Source: Pseudomonas lijiangensis (GTDB lineage Bacteria > Pseudomonadota > Gammaproteobacteria > Pseudomonadales > Pseudomonadaceae). From it: a DNA stretch of 64,000 nt. Shown here in pieces: positions 7,819-16,295 of this stretch. The notes under the pieces were generated by a model. The model worked only from the letters and a program-made list of their open reading frames with translations. It ran no database searches and was not told the origin of the DNA. The first letter of the stretch is position 1. Each line of letters starts with the position of its first letter. The DNA lies in assembly GCF_018968705.1 (NCBI RefSeq), contig NZ_CP076668.1, forward strand, positions 2,677,001 through 2,741,000, in the 5' to 3' direction. The position numbers were made by a program, and so were the translations under genes.

Positions 7819-8564
7819 GTGCGGCCATTGCTCTGGACAATCTGACTGTCGCTTATGAACGCCGTCCGGCGGTGCATCACATCAGTGGTCGTTTCGAGGC
7901 CGGCAGTCTGACCGCGATCGTCGGTCCCAATGGCGCGGGCAAGTCCACGCTGATCAAGACCATTGCCGGAACCATGAAGCCAGCGGCGGGGCATGTAGAT
8001 CGTGGCCGGTTGGCGACTCGCACATTGGGTTATCTGCCCCAGGCAGCCGAGATCGATCGCAGTTTCCCGTTGAGCGTGGCCGATACCGTGGCCATGGGCG
8101 CATGGCACAGCATCGGCCCGTTTCGTGGTCTGACTCGCAACCATGCCCGACTCACTCAGGAGGCGCTGAAAACCGTGGGCCTTGAGGGTTTCGAGGGGCG
8201 CAGCATTGGCTCTCTGTCTTCCGGGCAGTTCCAGCGGGTGCTGTTCGCGCGGCTGCTATTGCAGGATGCCTCGGTGATTCTGCTGGACGAGCCTTTCACC
8301 GCCATCGATGCCCGCACCACGCGGGATCTCCTTGAGCTGGTTCGGGTCTGGCATGGTCAGGGGCGTACGGTCATCGCGGTGTTGCATGACATCGATCAGG
8401 TCCGTCAGCATTTTCCGCAAACCCTGTTGATGGCCCGCGAGGCGATTGCCTGGGGCGCGACAGCCGAGGTGCTGAGCGTTGCCAACCTGCGGCGTGCCCG
8501 CAATATGGCGGAGTTCTGGAGTGCCGATGCTCAGGTCTGCGACAGCGATGGTGAGCGCTCATGA
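7815..8564 (+). CDS. Metal (zinc-type) ABC transporter ATP-binding protein
   Basis: 249 residues from the ATG overlapping the small upstream frame; an upstream in-frame start at 7764 would overlap the small frame by 18 codons and is less likely. Walker A GPNGAGKST, signature LSSGQFQRV, Walker B VILLDEPFTAIDA and the H-loop AVLHDID are intact. It belongs to the ZnuC/MntB/TroB family that powers Zn or Mn import. Gene order ATPase-permease-binding protein and the preceding Zur-like palindrome point to zinc. The znuA-zur-znuCB arrangement is not present, so this is probably a second zinc importer of the genome (inference). Confidence 0.92.
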   Translation: MSAAIALDNLTVAYERRPAVHHISGRFEAGSLTAIVGPNGAGKSTLIKTIAGTMKPAAGHVDRGRLATRTLGYLPQAAEIDRSFPLSVADTVAMGAWHSIGPFRGLTRNHARLTQEALKTVGLEGFEGRSIGSLSSGQFQRVLFARLLLQDASVILLDEPFTAIDARTTRDLLELVRVWHGQGRTVIAVLHDIDQVRQHFPQTLLMAREAIAWGATAEVLSVANLRRARNMAEFWSADAQVCDSDGERS

Positions 8565-9430
8565 TGTTTTACACCACGCTGGTCGAGCCTTTTGTCGAAT
8601 TCGGTTTCATGCGCCGGGCACTGGTGGCCTGTCTCGCCCTGGGCGTCGGCTCTGGACCTGTAGGCGTGTTGCTGATGCTGCGGCGCATGAGCCTGGTGGG
8701 GGATGCCATGAGCCATGCGGTCCTGCCGGGCGCGGCACTGGGTTTCATGGTCGCAGGGCTGTCGCTGCCCGCCATGGGCATTGGTGGCCTGATCGCCGGG
8801 CTGGCCGTGGCCTTGCTGTCGGGGCTGGTCAGCCGACTGACTGCTTTGCGCGAAGACGCCAGCTTCGCCAGTTTCTACCTGACCTCACTGGCTGCCGGAG
8901 TCTTGATCGTCTCCATGCACGGCTCCAGTGTCGATCTGCTGCACGTGCTGTTCGGCACCATCCTGGCCATCGATAACAGCGCCATCTACATGGTCGGCGG
9001 CATTGCGTCATTCACCCTGATTCTGCTGGCCGTGATCTATCGCCCGCTGGTGCTCGAATGTTTCGATCCGGGATTCCTGCGCGCCGTTGGCGGCATGGGC
9101 TCGCTGTACCACGTGCTGTTTCTGCTGCTGGTCGTGCTGAATCTGGTGGCGGGCTTTCAGGCGCTCGGCACCCTCATGGCGGTGGGCATGATGATGTTGC
9201 CTGCCACGGCTGCGCGATTCTGGGCCAGCTCATTGAGTGCCCTGATGCTGATTTCGACGGTATTGGCGACCGTTTCCGGGCTGATCGGCCTGATCGTGTC
9301 CTATCACCTTGGCGTGGCTTCCGGGCCGGCCATTGTTCTGACCGCCAGTGTCTTTTATGGTTTTTCCCTGCTGTTCGGCCGTACGGGCATCTTGCGTCGG
9401 CTGTTTCCCAAACCTCACCTGGCCAACTGA
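8561..9430 (+). CDS. Metal (zinc-type) ABC transporter permease
   Basis: 289 residues, mostly hydrophobic, with about eight membrane spans typical of the ABC-3 (ZnuB/MntC) permease family. The conserved MRRMSLVGDAMSHAVLPGAALGFM segment near residue 45 is the family signature that contacts the ATPase. It overlaps the ATPase gene by 4 bp and is followed 12 bp later by the binding-protein gene, so the three form one operon. Confidence 0.94.
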   Translation: MMFYTTLVEPFVEFGFMRRALVACLALGVGSGPVGVLLMLRRMSLVGDAMSHAVLPGAALGFMVAGLSLPAMGIGGLIAGLAVALLSGLVSRLTALREDASFASFYLTSLAAGVLIVSMHGSSVDLLHVLFGTILAIDNSAIYMVGGIASFTLILLAVIYRPLVLECFDPGFLRAVGGMGSLYHVLFLLLVVLNLVAGFQALGTLMAVGMMMLPATAARFWASSLSALMLISTVLATVSGLIGLIVSYHLGVASGPAIVLTASVFYGFSLLFGRTGILRRLFPKPHLAN

Positions 9431-9442
9431 AAAGGGCATGTC

Positions 9443-10336
9443 ATGAAACGATTGATGATGTTGAGCTCGATGGCGGCGATTGCGCTGTCGGCGTTTGCAA
9501 GTCTTGCCCAGGCCAAGCCTCTTGAGGCGGTGGCTTCGTTCACGGTGATTGCCGATATGGTCAGCAATGTCGGTGGTGATCGGGTTCACGTGACCTCGCT
9601 GATCGGCCCCAATGGCGACCCTCATGTCTACGAGCCCACCCCGCGTGATGCCCAGGCCTTGAAGAGCGCTGACCTTACCTTTGTCAGCGGCCTGCATCTG
9701 GAAGGCTGGATGGACCGTCTGATCAAGGCGTCCGGTTACAAGGGCCAGCCGGTTGTATTGTCCGAAGGCATCAAGACCCGTTACATGCAGGAAGACGGCA
9801 AGCTCATCACCGATCCCCATGCCTGGAACAGCGCCGCCAACGGCGTGATCTATGTGCGCAATATCATGACCGCGCTCAAGAAAGCCGACCCTGAAGGCGC
9901 CAGCGTCTACGAGGCCAATGGTCAGCGCTACATCGTTCAGTTGCAGGAACTGGACCTTTACGCCCGTGACCAGATCCAGTCGGTGCCCGAGTCGAAACGC
10001 AAGATCCTCACGTCTCACGATGCGTTCGGTTATTTCGGCGATGCCTATGGCGTGACTTTCCTGTCGCCCTTGGGGTTCTCTACCGAGTCGGAAGCGTCGG
10101 CGGCAGATGTCGCAAAACTGATCCGCCAGATCAAGAGCGAGCACGTGACGGCCTATTTCTTCGAAAACTCAGGTGATCCGCGACTGGTCAAGCAGATCGC
10201 CGATGCCAGCGGAGCGCAACCGGGCGGTGACCTGTACGTCGAAGCCCTGTCACCGCCGGATGGCCCGGCGGCCAGTTATGTGCAGATGTTCCGCTATAAC
10301 GTCGACAAGCTGACAGCGGCGATGAAGGGGAAATGA
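9443..10336 (+). CDS. Periplasmic zinc-binding protein of metal ABC transporter (cluster A-I)
   Basis: 297 residues with a Sec signal peptide (cut near AQAKP, residue ~25). Candidate metal ligands are H61 (GDPHVYEPTP), H126 (DPHAWN) and H192 (SHDAFGYF). A histidine at the third site is the zinc-type pattern, whereas Mn proteins such as PsaA have glutamate there. The fourth site, usually Asp in a YxDxLS segment, appears as E267 in YVEALS. There is no histidine-rich loop as in E. coli ZnuA. It captures metal in the periplasm for the two preceding gene products. Confidence 0.92.
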   Translation: MKRLMMLSSMAAIALSAFASLAQAKPLEAVASFTVIADMVSNVGGDRVHVTSLIGPNGDPHVYEPTPRDAQALKSADLTFVSGLHLEGWMDRLIKASGYKGQPVVLSEGIKTRYMQEDGKLITDPHAWNSAANGVIYVRNIMTALKKADPEGASVYEANGQRYIVQLQELDLYARDQIQSVPESKRKILTSHDAFGYFGDAYGVTFLSPLGFSTESEASAADVAKLIRQIKSEHVTAYFFENSGDPRLVKQIADASGAQPGGDLYVEALSPPDGPAASYVQMFRYNVDKLTAAMKGK

Positions 10337-10412
10337 GTGTAGGAGATCATCCGCCGCCGCACTGGCGCGCTCCTGCATTAACCTTGTAATTCATGATGTT
10401 GCGTTATATTTG

Positions 10413-10461
10413 GTGGGAGCGAATTCATTCGCGAACCTTTCGCGGATAAATCCGCTCCCAC
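10413..10461. repeat. REP inverted repeat between zinc operon and galM
   Basis: Arms begin with GTGGGAGCG (10413) and end with CGCTCCCAC (10461), with an ATTCGCG-type middle. It lies between two convergent genes (zinc-binding protein on + and mutarotase on -) and may act as a two-way message end. Related copies lie at 17266-17350 and 31415-31467. Confidence 0.85.
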
Positions 10462-10477
10462 AAGCAAAGCACAGGTT

Positions 10478-11626
10478 TCAATGATTCAGAAACTTGAAGA
10501 TGGTGGTCTGGGTATAAGCCTTTCCCGGGTCCAGTCGGGTACTGGGGAAGGCGGGCTGGTTGGGGGCGTCGGGGTAGTGCTGGGTTTCCAGGGTGAAGGC
10601 ACCCCAATGCGGATAGACCTTGCCGGCCTTGCCATGGATGCTGCCATCCAGGAAGTTGCCGGTATACAACTGCACGCCGGGTTCGGTGGTGAACAGTTGC
10701 AGGTGACGGCCTGACTGCGGGTCGCTGACCTCTGCCGCAAGCTTGCTGACATCGCCCTTGGTGTCCAGCACCCAGTTGAAGTCAAACCCGCCTTGCTTGG
10801 GTTCGGCGTATTTGAGCTGCTGATGGTCAGCCTTGATGTTTTTGCCGATTGGCGTGGGCTTGAGGAAGTCCATGGGCGTGCCTGCCACCGGGGCCAGTTC
10901 GCCGGTAGGGATCAGCTTGTCGTTGACCGGCGTGTAATGTGAGGCGTGGAGGGTGGCCACCTGCTGGAGAATATCGCCGTTGCCCGCGCCCGCCAGATTG
11001 AAATAGCTATGGTTGGTCAGGTTCAGCACCGTGGGTTTGTCGGTGGTGGCGCGGTAGTCGATCTTCAGCTCGTTCTGGTCGTTGAGGCTGTAGGTGACCT
11101 CTGTCAGCAACGCGCCGGGAAAACCCATCTCGCCATCGGGCGACAGGTAGCTAAGCTTCACCCCGACCGAGCCATTGGCCTTGATGCTTTCGGCTTTCCA
11201 GATACGCTTGTCGAAACCCTGATTGCCGCCATGCAGCGCATTGGTCTTGTCGTTGAGCGGGACGCGGTAGGTCTTGTCGTCCAGCTTGAAAGTGCCGCCC
11301 GCCAGGCGGTTGCCGAAACGACCGATGGTTGCGCCGAAATACACGGTGCCGTTGGCCTGATAACCCTGCACGTCATCGAAGCCCAGCACGACGTCTTCGA
11401 CCTTGCCGCTCCTGTCCGGAACCTTGAGCGATTGCAGGGTTGCGCCATAGGTAATGATGCTGGCCTGCAGGCCGTGACTGTTTTGCAGGGTGTACTTCTC
11501 GATGGGCGTACCATCGGGCAGTTTGCCGAAGAGGCCATGTTCGCTGGACAGTGCGGCGGCTTGTGCGGTCAGGGTGGCGATCATCAGTGACAGTCCAAGG
11601 CTGCTGAGAAGAGCGTGATTTTTCAT
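10478..11626 (-). CDS. galM: Secreted aldose 1-epimerase (galactose mutarotase)
   Basis: 382 residues with an N-terminal signal peptide (MKNHALLSSLGLSLM..., cut near AQA), so it should work in the periplasm. GalM-family motifs: TYGATLQSLKVPD, FGATIGRFGNRLAGG, NALHGGNQGFDKR, a catalytic histidine in NHSYFNLAG and the catalytic glutamate in TTEPGVQLYTGNFLDG. It interconverts alpha and beta anomers of aldoses. It is divergent from the lactonase-SDR-araFGH genes and shares their operator region, so it probably prepares the anomer used by the periplasmic arabinose-binding protein or the dehydrogenase. Confidence 0.93.
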   Translation of the reverse strand: MKNHALLSSLGLSLMIATLTAQAAALSSEHGLFGKLPDGTPIEKYTLQNSHGLQASIITYGATLQSLKVPDRSGKVEDVVLGFDDVQGYQANGTVYFGATIGRFGNRLAGGTFKLDDKTYRVPLNDKTNALHGGNQGFDKRIWKAESIKANGSVGVKLSYLSPDGEMGFPGALLTEVTYSLNDQNELKIDYRATTDKPTVLNLTNHSYFNLAGAGNGDILQQVATLHASHYTPVNDKLIPTGELAPVAGTPMDFLKPTPIGKNIKADHQQLKYAEPKQGGFDFNWVLDTKGDVSKLAAEVSDPQSGRHLQLFTTEPGVQLYTGNFLDGSIHGKAGKVYPHWGAFTLETQHYPDAPNQPAFPSTRLDPGKAYTQTTIFKFLNH

Positions 11627-11706
11627 CTGTTCTACTCACTTTTATTGTTGTTGTGAAAGGAGAAGGTGACGCGACGCATCGCTGGATTTTGCTGTCAGAC
11701 AGCAAA

Positions 11707-11730
11707 TTGGTAAGACTATTTGATCGGTTT
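11707..11730. promoter_or_regulatory. Operator motif copy 1 between galM and lactonase
   Basis: TGGTAAGACTATTTG followed by ATCGGTT matches the sequence before araF (13587-13610) at nearly every position. The GGTA-GAC spacing resembles operators of FadR-subfamily GntR repressors. It lies in the divergent control region, so it could govern both galM and the lactonase gene. Confidence 0.6.
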
Positions 11731-11781
11731 TAATCCGATGCAAGGATTTATAGACGATAAAAAGCCGCTTGAAAAATAAAT

Positions 11782-11796
11782 CGTAATACTATTTAG
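11782..11796. promoter_or_regulatory. Operator motif copy 2 upstream of lactonase
   Basis: CGTAATACTATTTAG shares the GTAnnACTATTT core with the copies at 11707 and 13587 and lies 40 bp before the lactonase start. The spacing of 75 bp from copy 1 is about seven helical turns, which would suit cooperative binding. Assigned by similarity to the other two copies only. Confidence 0.45.
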
Positions 11797-11836
11797 TAGA
11801 GGCAGTTCCTAAGAAAAATAAAAAAGGACACCGTCC

Positions 11837-12709
11837 ATGCAATGGCAGCCGCTATCCGAGCACCGTTTCAAACTGGCTGAAGGCCCTTTCTGGGACCTTG
11901 AGCAGCAAGCCTTGTACTGGGTCGATATCGCCGGACGTCTGGCCTGTCGGCTGGTTCAGGGTCAATACAGCCAATGGCGTCTGCCCGAAGCGGTTTCCGC
12001 ATTCATCCCCACTGACAAGGGCGATGCCCTGGTGACTCTGGCCAGCGGCGTCTACCGCCTGAGCCTCGAATCGCCCAAAACCTCCATTTCATTGCTGTGC
12101 GTGGCCGATCCTGTCGCGGGCAACCGCGCCAACGAATCCCGTTGCGACGCTCAGGGCCGCCTGTGGCTGGGCAGCATGCAGAACAATCTGGACGACGAAG
12201 GCGGCGACTTGCCGTTGGTGCGCCGCTCCGGTGGTCTGTTTCGCGTAGACCCGGATGCAAGGGTTACGCAGCTGCTGGACAGGCAGGGCATCGTCAACAC
12301 GCTGTTGTGGAATGCCCAGGGCACGGTGCTTTACAGCGCCGACAGCCTTGATGGCGTTATCTATCAATACCCGATTCTGGCTGACGAGAGCCTGGGCGAG
12401 CGCCAGGTCTGGGCGCATGAGCATCCTCGTGGCGTTCCGGACGGCTCGGCCATGGATGCCGAAGGCTATGTCTGGAATGCCCGCTGGGGCGGAAGCTGCC
12501 TGATCCGTTTTGCCCCCGATGGCTGTGTCGACCGCATCGTCGACCTGCCTGTGAGCCATCCCACCAGTTGCGTATTTGGCGGCCCTGACCTGTCTACGCT
12601 CTACGTCACCAGCGCCGCCCCGGCCGATGCCCATGGCCAGTTCGATGGCGCGGTGCTCAAGGCTGACGTGGGCGTCGCCGGGCAGGTTTGCCGACGTTTT
12701 GCCGGCTGA
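11837..12709 (+). CDS. SMP-30/gluconolactonase family sugar lactonase
   Basis: 290 residues, the regular length of an SMP-30/LRE beta-propeller lactonase. The N-terminal metal-binding glutamate is seen in KLAEGPFWD, the NESRCDAQGRLWLGSM blade holds a further ligand, and the Asp ligand is in VPDGSAMDAEGYVWNARWGG. It hydrolyses an aldonolactone made by a sugar 1-dehydrogenase. With araFGH and an SDR beside it, L-arabino-1,4-lactone (or galactonolactone) is the likely substrate (inference). An AAAAAGGA ribosome binding site precedes the ATG, and the SDR gene follows 29 bp downstream. Confidence 0.9.
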   Translation: MQWQPLSEHRFKLAEGPFWDLEQQALYWVDIAGRLACRLVQGQYSQWRLPEAVSAFIPTDKGDALVTLASGVYRLSLESPKTSISLLCVADPVAGNRANESRCDAQGRLWLGSMQNNLDDEGGDLPLVRRSGGLFRVDPDARVTQLLDRQGIVNTLLWNAQGTVLYSADSLDGVIYQYPILADESLGERQVWAHEHPRGVPDGSAMDAEGYVWNARWGGSCLIRFAPDGCVDRIVDLPVSHPTSCVFGGPDLSTLYVTSAAPADAHGQFDGAVLKADVGVAGQVCRRFAG

Positions 12710-12738
12710 ATTTTTATTGCATCCAAGGAGAGTTGAAC

Positions 12739-13557
12739 ATGGCGATACCTTTGTCGTTACCCCCGGTTCCCGAGCCGGTTCGCGGTGAACGCCTCAAAGG
12801 CAAGGTGGTACTGGTGACCGGCGCTGCCCAGGGGATTGGTGAAGCCATCGTGGCGTGCTTTCAGGCGCAGCAGGCCAGGCTGATCATCAGCGACGTGCAG
12901 GGCGAAAAGGTCGAGCAGGTGGCAGCGAAATGGCGCGGGCAGGGGGCTGAGGTTCACGCGCTCAAGGTTGATGTCACGCAACAGGACCAGTGGCGCAGCA
13001 TGGTGGACCTGGCCATCGAGCATTTTGGCCGGGTCGATGTGCTGATCAACTGCGCCGGGGTCAATGTGTTCCGCGACCCGCTGGAAATGAGCGACGAAGA
13101 CTGGAAGCGCTGCTTCGCCATCGATCTGGATGGCGCCTGGTATGGCTGCCGCAGTGTCTTGCCGAAAATGCTGGAGCAGGGCGCGGGCAACATCATCAAT
13201 ATCGCCTCGACCCATTCGAGCAACATCATTCCCGGCTGTTTTCCCTATCCGGTCGCCAAGCATGGCCTGCTGGGCCTGACCCGCGCTCTGGGTATCGAAT
13301 ACGCGCCCAAGGGCATTCGGGTCAACGCCATCGCGCCGGGCTATATCGAAACCCAGCTCAACGTCGATTACTGGAACGGCTTCGATGATCCGCAGGCCGA
13401 GCGCCAGCGTGCCTTCGATCTGCATCCGCCCAAGCGTATCGGTCAGCCCATCGAAGTGGCCATGACCGCGCTGTTCCTGGCCACCGATGAGGCTCCGTTC
13501 ATCAACGCCAGTTGCATCATGATCGATGGCGGGCGCTCGGTGCTTTATCACGAGTGA
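12739..13557 (+). CDS. SDR family oxidoreductase (probable sugar dehydrogenase)
   Basis: 272 residues from the ATG preceded by AAGGAG with 8-bp spacing; the frame extends upstream but without such a site. Classical SDR features: TGAAQGIGE nucleotide loop, D at the end of beta-2 (ISDVQG, NAD preference), NCAGVN, and the catalytic Ser-Tyr-Lys with YPVAK. Located between a lactonase and araFGH, it probably oxidises L-arabinose or a related aldose at C1, giving the lactone hydrolysed by the neighbour (inference). The later dehydratases of the oxidative pentose route are not in the window. Confidence 0.88.
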   Translation: MAIPLSLPPVPEPVRGERLKGKVVLVTGAAQGIGEAIVACFQAQQARLIISDVQGEKVEQVAAKWRGQGAEVHALKVDVTQQDQWRSMVDLAIEHFGRVDVLINCAGVNVFRDPLEMSDEDWKRCFAIDLDGAWYGCRSVLPKMLEQGAGNIINIASTHSSNIIPGCFPYPVAKHGLLGLTRALGIEYAPKGIRVNAIAPGYIETQLNVDYWNGFDDPQAERQRAFDLHPPKRIGQPIEVAMTALFLATDEAPFINASCIMIDGGRSVLYHE

Positions 13558-13586
13558 CACTCGGTTACATTGTCGTTTTTGGCAAT

Positions 13587-13610
13587 ATGGTATGACTATT
13601 TGGCCGGTTG
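13587..13610. promoter_or_regulatory. Operator motif copy 3 upstream of araF
   Basis: TGGTATGACTATTTGGCCGG stands 71 bp before the araF start, in the only gap of any size in this operon. It repeats the motif of the galM/lactonase control region, so araFGH probably has its own promoter answering the same regulator. Confidence 0.6.
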
Positions 13611-13680
13611 AGGTTTGCAGAACCTGAAACCGCCATATTGCTGGACGCTGTAGCTATTCAATAACAATAAGGAGTTAGCT

Positions 13681-14676
13681 ATGTTGAGTCTTCGTTCCCT
13701 GTGCTGCGCCGCTGTCACCACTGCCATTCTCGGGATGAGTGGCATGCTCCACGCTGCCGAAGAAGTGAAAATCGGCTTCCTGGTCAAACAACCCGAAGAA
13801 CCCTGGTTCCAGACCGAATGGGCCTTTGCCGACAAGGCGGGCAAAGAGCACGGCTTCACGGTGCTCAAGATCGCCGTCCCCGATGGCGAGAAAACCCTGG
13901 CAGCCATCGACAGCCTGGCAGCCAATGGCGCCAAGGGCTTTGTCATCTGCCCACCGGATGTCTCACTCGGCCCTGCCATTGTCGCCAAGGCCAAGGCTCT
14001 TGGGCTGAAGGTCATGGCTGTGGATGATCGTTTCGTCGATGCCAAGGGCAACTTCATGGAAGACGTGCCGTATCTGGGCATGGCTGCCTTCGAGGTTGGC
14101 CAGAAACAGGGCGAGGCCATGGCGGCCGAGGCGAAAAACCGCAATTGGGACTGGAAAGAAACCTACGCCATCATCAACACCTACAACGAACTGGATACCG
14201 GCAAGAAGCGCACCGACGGTTCGGTGGATGCGCTGAAAAAGGCCGGCCTGCCGGAAAGTCATATCCTCTTCACCGCCCAGAAGACCCTCGATGTGCCGGG
14301 CAGTATGGATGCCACCAACTCGGCTCTGCCGAAACTGCCGGGCAATGCCAAAAACCTGATCATTGGCGGCATGAACGACAACACCGTACTGGGTGGCGTA
14401 CGTGCCACGGCTACCAATGGCTTCAAGCCGGCCAACGTGATCGGCATCGGCATCAATGGCACTGACGCCATCGATGAACTGAAGAAGAAAGAAAGCGGCT
14501 TCTTCGGCTCGATGCTCCCCAGCCCGGACAAGGAAGGCTATGACACCGCCTACCAGATGTTCAAATGGGTCACCACCGGCGAAGAACCTCCCAAGTACAC
14601 CGCCATGGACGATGTGACGCTCATTACGCGGGCCAACTTCCAGGAAGTCCTGACCAGGATCGGTCTGTGGAAGTGA
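13681..14676 (+). CDS. araF: L-arabinose-binding periplasmic protein
   Basis: 331 residues with a signal peptide (cut near LHAAEE). The mature start KIGFLVKQPEEPWFQTEW, the IAVPDGEKTLAAIDSLA segment, NELDTGKKRT and MNDNTVLGGVRA are near-identical to E. coli AraF, which makes the assignment strong. It captures L-arabinose (AraF proteins also bind galactose and fucose) in the periplasm for AraGH. A GGAG ribosome binding site lies 8 bp before the ATG. Confidence 0.95.
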   Translation: MLSLRSLCCAAVTTAILGMSGMLHAAEEVKIGFLVKQPEEPWFQTEWAFADKAGKEHGFTVLKIAVPDGEKTLAAIDSLAANGAKGFVICPPDVSLGPAIVAKAKALGLKVMAVDDRFVDAKGNFMEDVPYLGMAAFEVGQKQGEAMAAEAKNRNWDWKETYAIINTYNELDTGKKRTDGSVDALKKAGLPESHILFTAQKTLDVPGSMDATNSALPKLPGNAKNLIIGGMNDNTVLGGVRATATNGFKPANVIGIGINGTDAIDELKKKESGFFGSMLPSPDKEGYDTAYQMFKWVTTGEEPPKYTAMDDVTLITRANFQEVLTRIGLWK

Positions 14677-14727
14677 GTTCAAGGGGGCCTGATCTCAGGC
14701 CCCTTCGCGAGTGAAGAGGACGGGTTC

Positions 14728-16254
14728 ATGCAGCAGGCAATCGAGCAACAGCAATCGGCCGGTGGCGCCTTGCGCTTCAATGGCATCGGCAAGGTCTTTC
14801 CGGGCGTCAAGGCGCTGTCGGACATCAGCTTTGAGGCGCATCCGGGCAGCGTTCACGCCTTGATGGGCGAAAACGGGGCCGGCAAGTCCACCTTGCTGAA
14901 AATACTGGGCGGCTCCTATCAGCCCAACAGCGGCAGCTTGCAGATCGGTGAAAACACCCATCAGTTCAGGTCCACCGCAGACAGCATTGCGGCGGGTGTC
15001 GCGGTGATTCACCAGGAGCTGCATCTGGTGCCGGAAATGACCGTGGCAGAGAACCTTCTGCTGGGGCATATGCCGAACCGGCTGGGGATGATCAATCGCC
15101 GGCTCATGCTGCGCCAGGCCACGGAGCTGCTCAAAGGGCTTGCCGACGAAATCGATCCGGGTATGCGTCTGGGAGACTTGTCCCTTGGGCTGCGGCAACT
15201 GGTGGAAATCGCCAAGGCCATGTCGCGCAATGCCCATGTCATTGCTTTCGATGAGCCTACCAGCAGCCTTTCAGCCCGGGAGATCGACCGCTTGATGGCG
15301 ATCATCGCCAAATTGCGCGACGAGGGCAGGGTGATTCTTTACGTGTCCCATCGCATGGAGGAAATCTTCCGTATCTGCGATGCGGTCACCGTATTCAAGG
15401 ACGGGCGCTTCGTGCGTACTTTCGACAATATGGCGGACCTGGACCACGACCGGCTGGTGACCTGCATGGTCGGGCGCGATATCCAGGACATCTACAACTA
15501 TCGTCCCCGGGAACATCAAGGCCCGAGTCTGCGGGTCACGGGCTTGCTCGGGCCGGGATTGCAGGAGCCGGTGAGCTTCGCAGTCGAGAAGGGCGAAGTG
15601 CTGGGCTTTTTCGGGCTGGTGGGTGCCGGTCGTACCGAGCTGTTTCGACTGTTGTCCGGCATGACCCGCAGCAAGGCGGGCTCGCTGCAACTGGACGGTA
15701 AGCCGCTGACCCTCAAATCCCCACGAGACGCCATTGCCGCAGGCATATTGCTTTGCCCGGAAGACCGCAAGAAAGAAGGCATCGTGCCGCTTTCCAGTGT
15801 CGCCGAGAACATCAATATCGGCGCCCGGCCACGGCATGTAAGCCTGGGTTGCCTGCTGCAGGGGCGCTGGGAGCGTGAGAACGCCGAGAAACAGATCAGG
15901 GCGATGAACGTCAAGACGCCTTCGCCGGATCAGCAGATCGTCTTTCTCTCCGGTGGCAACCAGCAGAAGGCGATTCTCGGGCGCTGGTTGTCGATGCCCA
16001 TGAAGGTCCTACTGCTGGACGAGCCCACCCGCGGCATCGATATCGGTGCCAAATCCGAGATTTACCAGATCATTCATAACCTGGCGGCACAAGGGATCGC
16101 AGTGATTGTGGTGTCCAGTGACCTGATGGAAGTCATGGGGATCTCCGACCGCATTCTGGTCATGAGCGAAGGTGCGATCACCGGCGAACTCAACCGCGAC
16201 GAGGCCGATGAGTCGCGACTTCTACAACTGGCGTTACCCCGCTCACGGGGCTGA
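14728..16254 (+). CDS. araG: L-arabinose ABC transporter ATP-binding protein
   Basis: 508 residues with two ABC ATPase halves, the RbsA/AraG layout. First half: Walker A GENGAGKST, signature-like LSLGLRQLVEIAKA, Walker B VIAFDEPTSSLS. Second half: degenerate Walker A GLVGAGRTEL, signature LSGGNQQKAILGRW, Walker B VLLLDEPTRGID. The asymmetry between the halves is normal for monosaccharide ATPases. A short GC-rich inverted repeat (GGGGCCTGATCTCAGGCCCC) sits in the gap after araF and may lower downstream expression relative to the binding protein. Confidence 0.95.
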   Translation: MQQAIEQQQSAGGALRFNGIGKVFPGVKALSDISFEAHPGSVHALMGENGAGKSTLLKILGGSYQPNSGSLQIGENTHQFRSTADSIAAGVAVIHQELHLVPEMTVAENLLLGHMPNRLGMINRRLMLRQATELLKGLADEIDPGMRLGDLSLGLRQLVEIAKAMSRNAHVIAFDEPTSSLSAREIDRLMAIIAKLRDEGRVILYVSHRMEEIFRICDAVTVFKDGRFVRTFDNMADLDHDRLVTCMVGRDIQDIYNYRPREHQGPSLRVTGLLGPGLQEPVSFAVEKGEVLGFFGLVGAGRTELFRLLSGMTRSKAGSLQLDGKPLTLKSPRDAIAAGILLCPEDRKKEGIVPLSSVAENINIGARPRHVSLGCLLQGRWERENAEKQIRAMNVKTPSPDQQIVFLSGGNQQKAILGRWLSMPMKVLLLDEPTRGIDIGAKSEIYQIIHNLAAQGIAVIVVSSDLMEVMGISDRILVMSEGAITGELNRDEADESRLLQLALPRSRG

Positions 16255-16295
16255 ACCTTTGGTCTGCGACCATGAACAATAAAAAAGAGGTGCGT

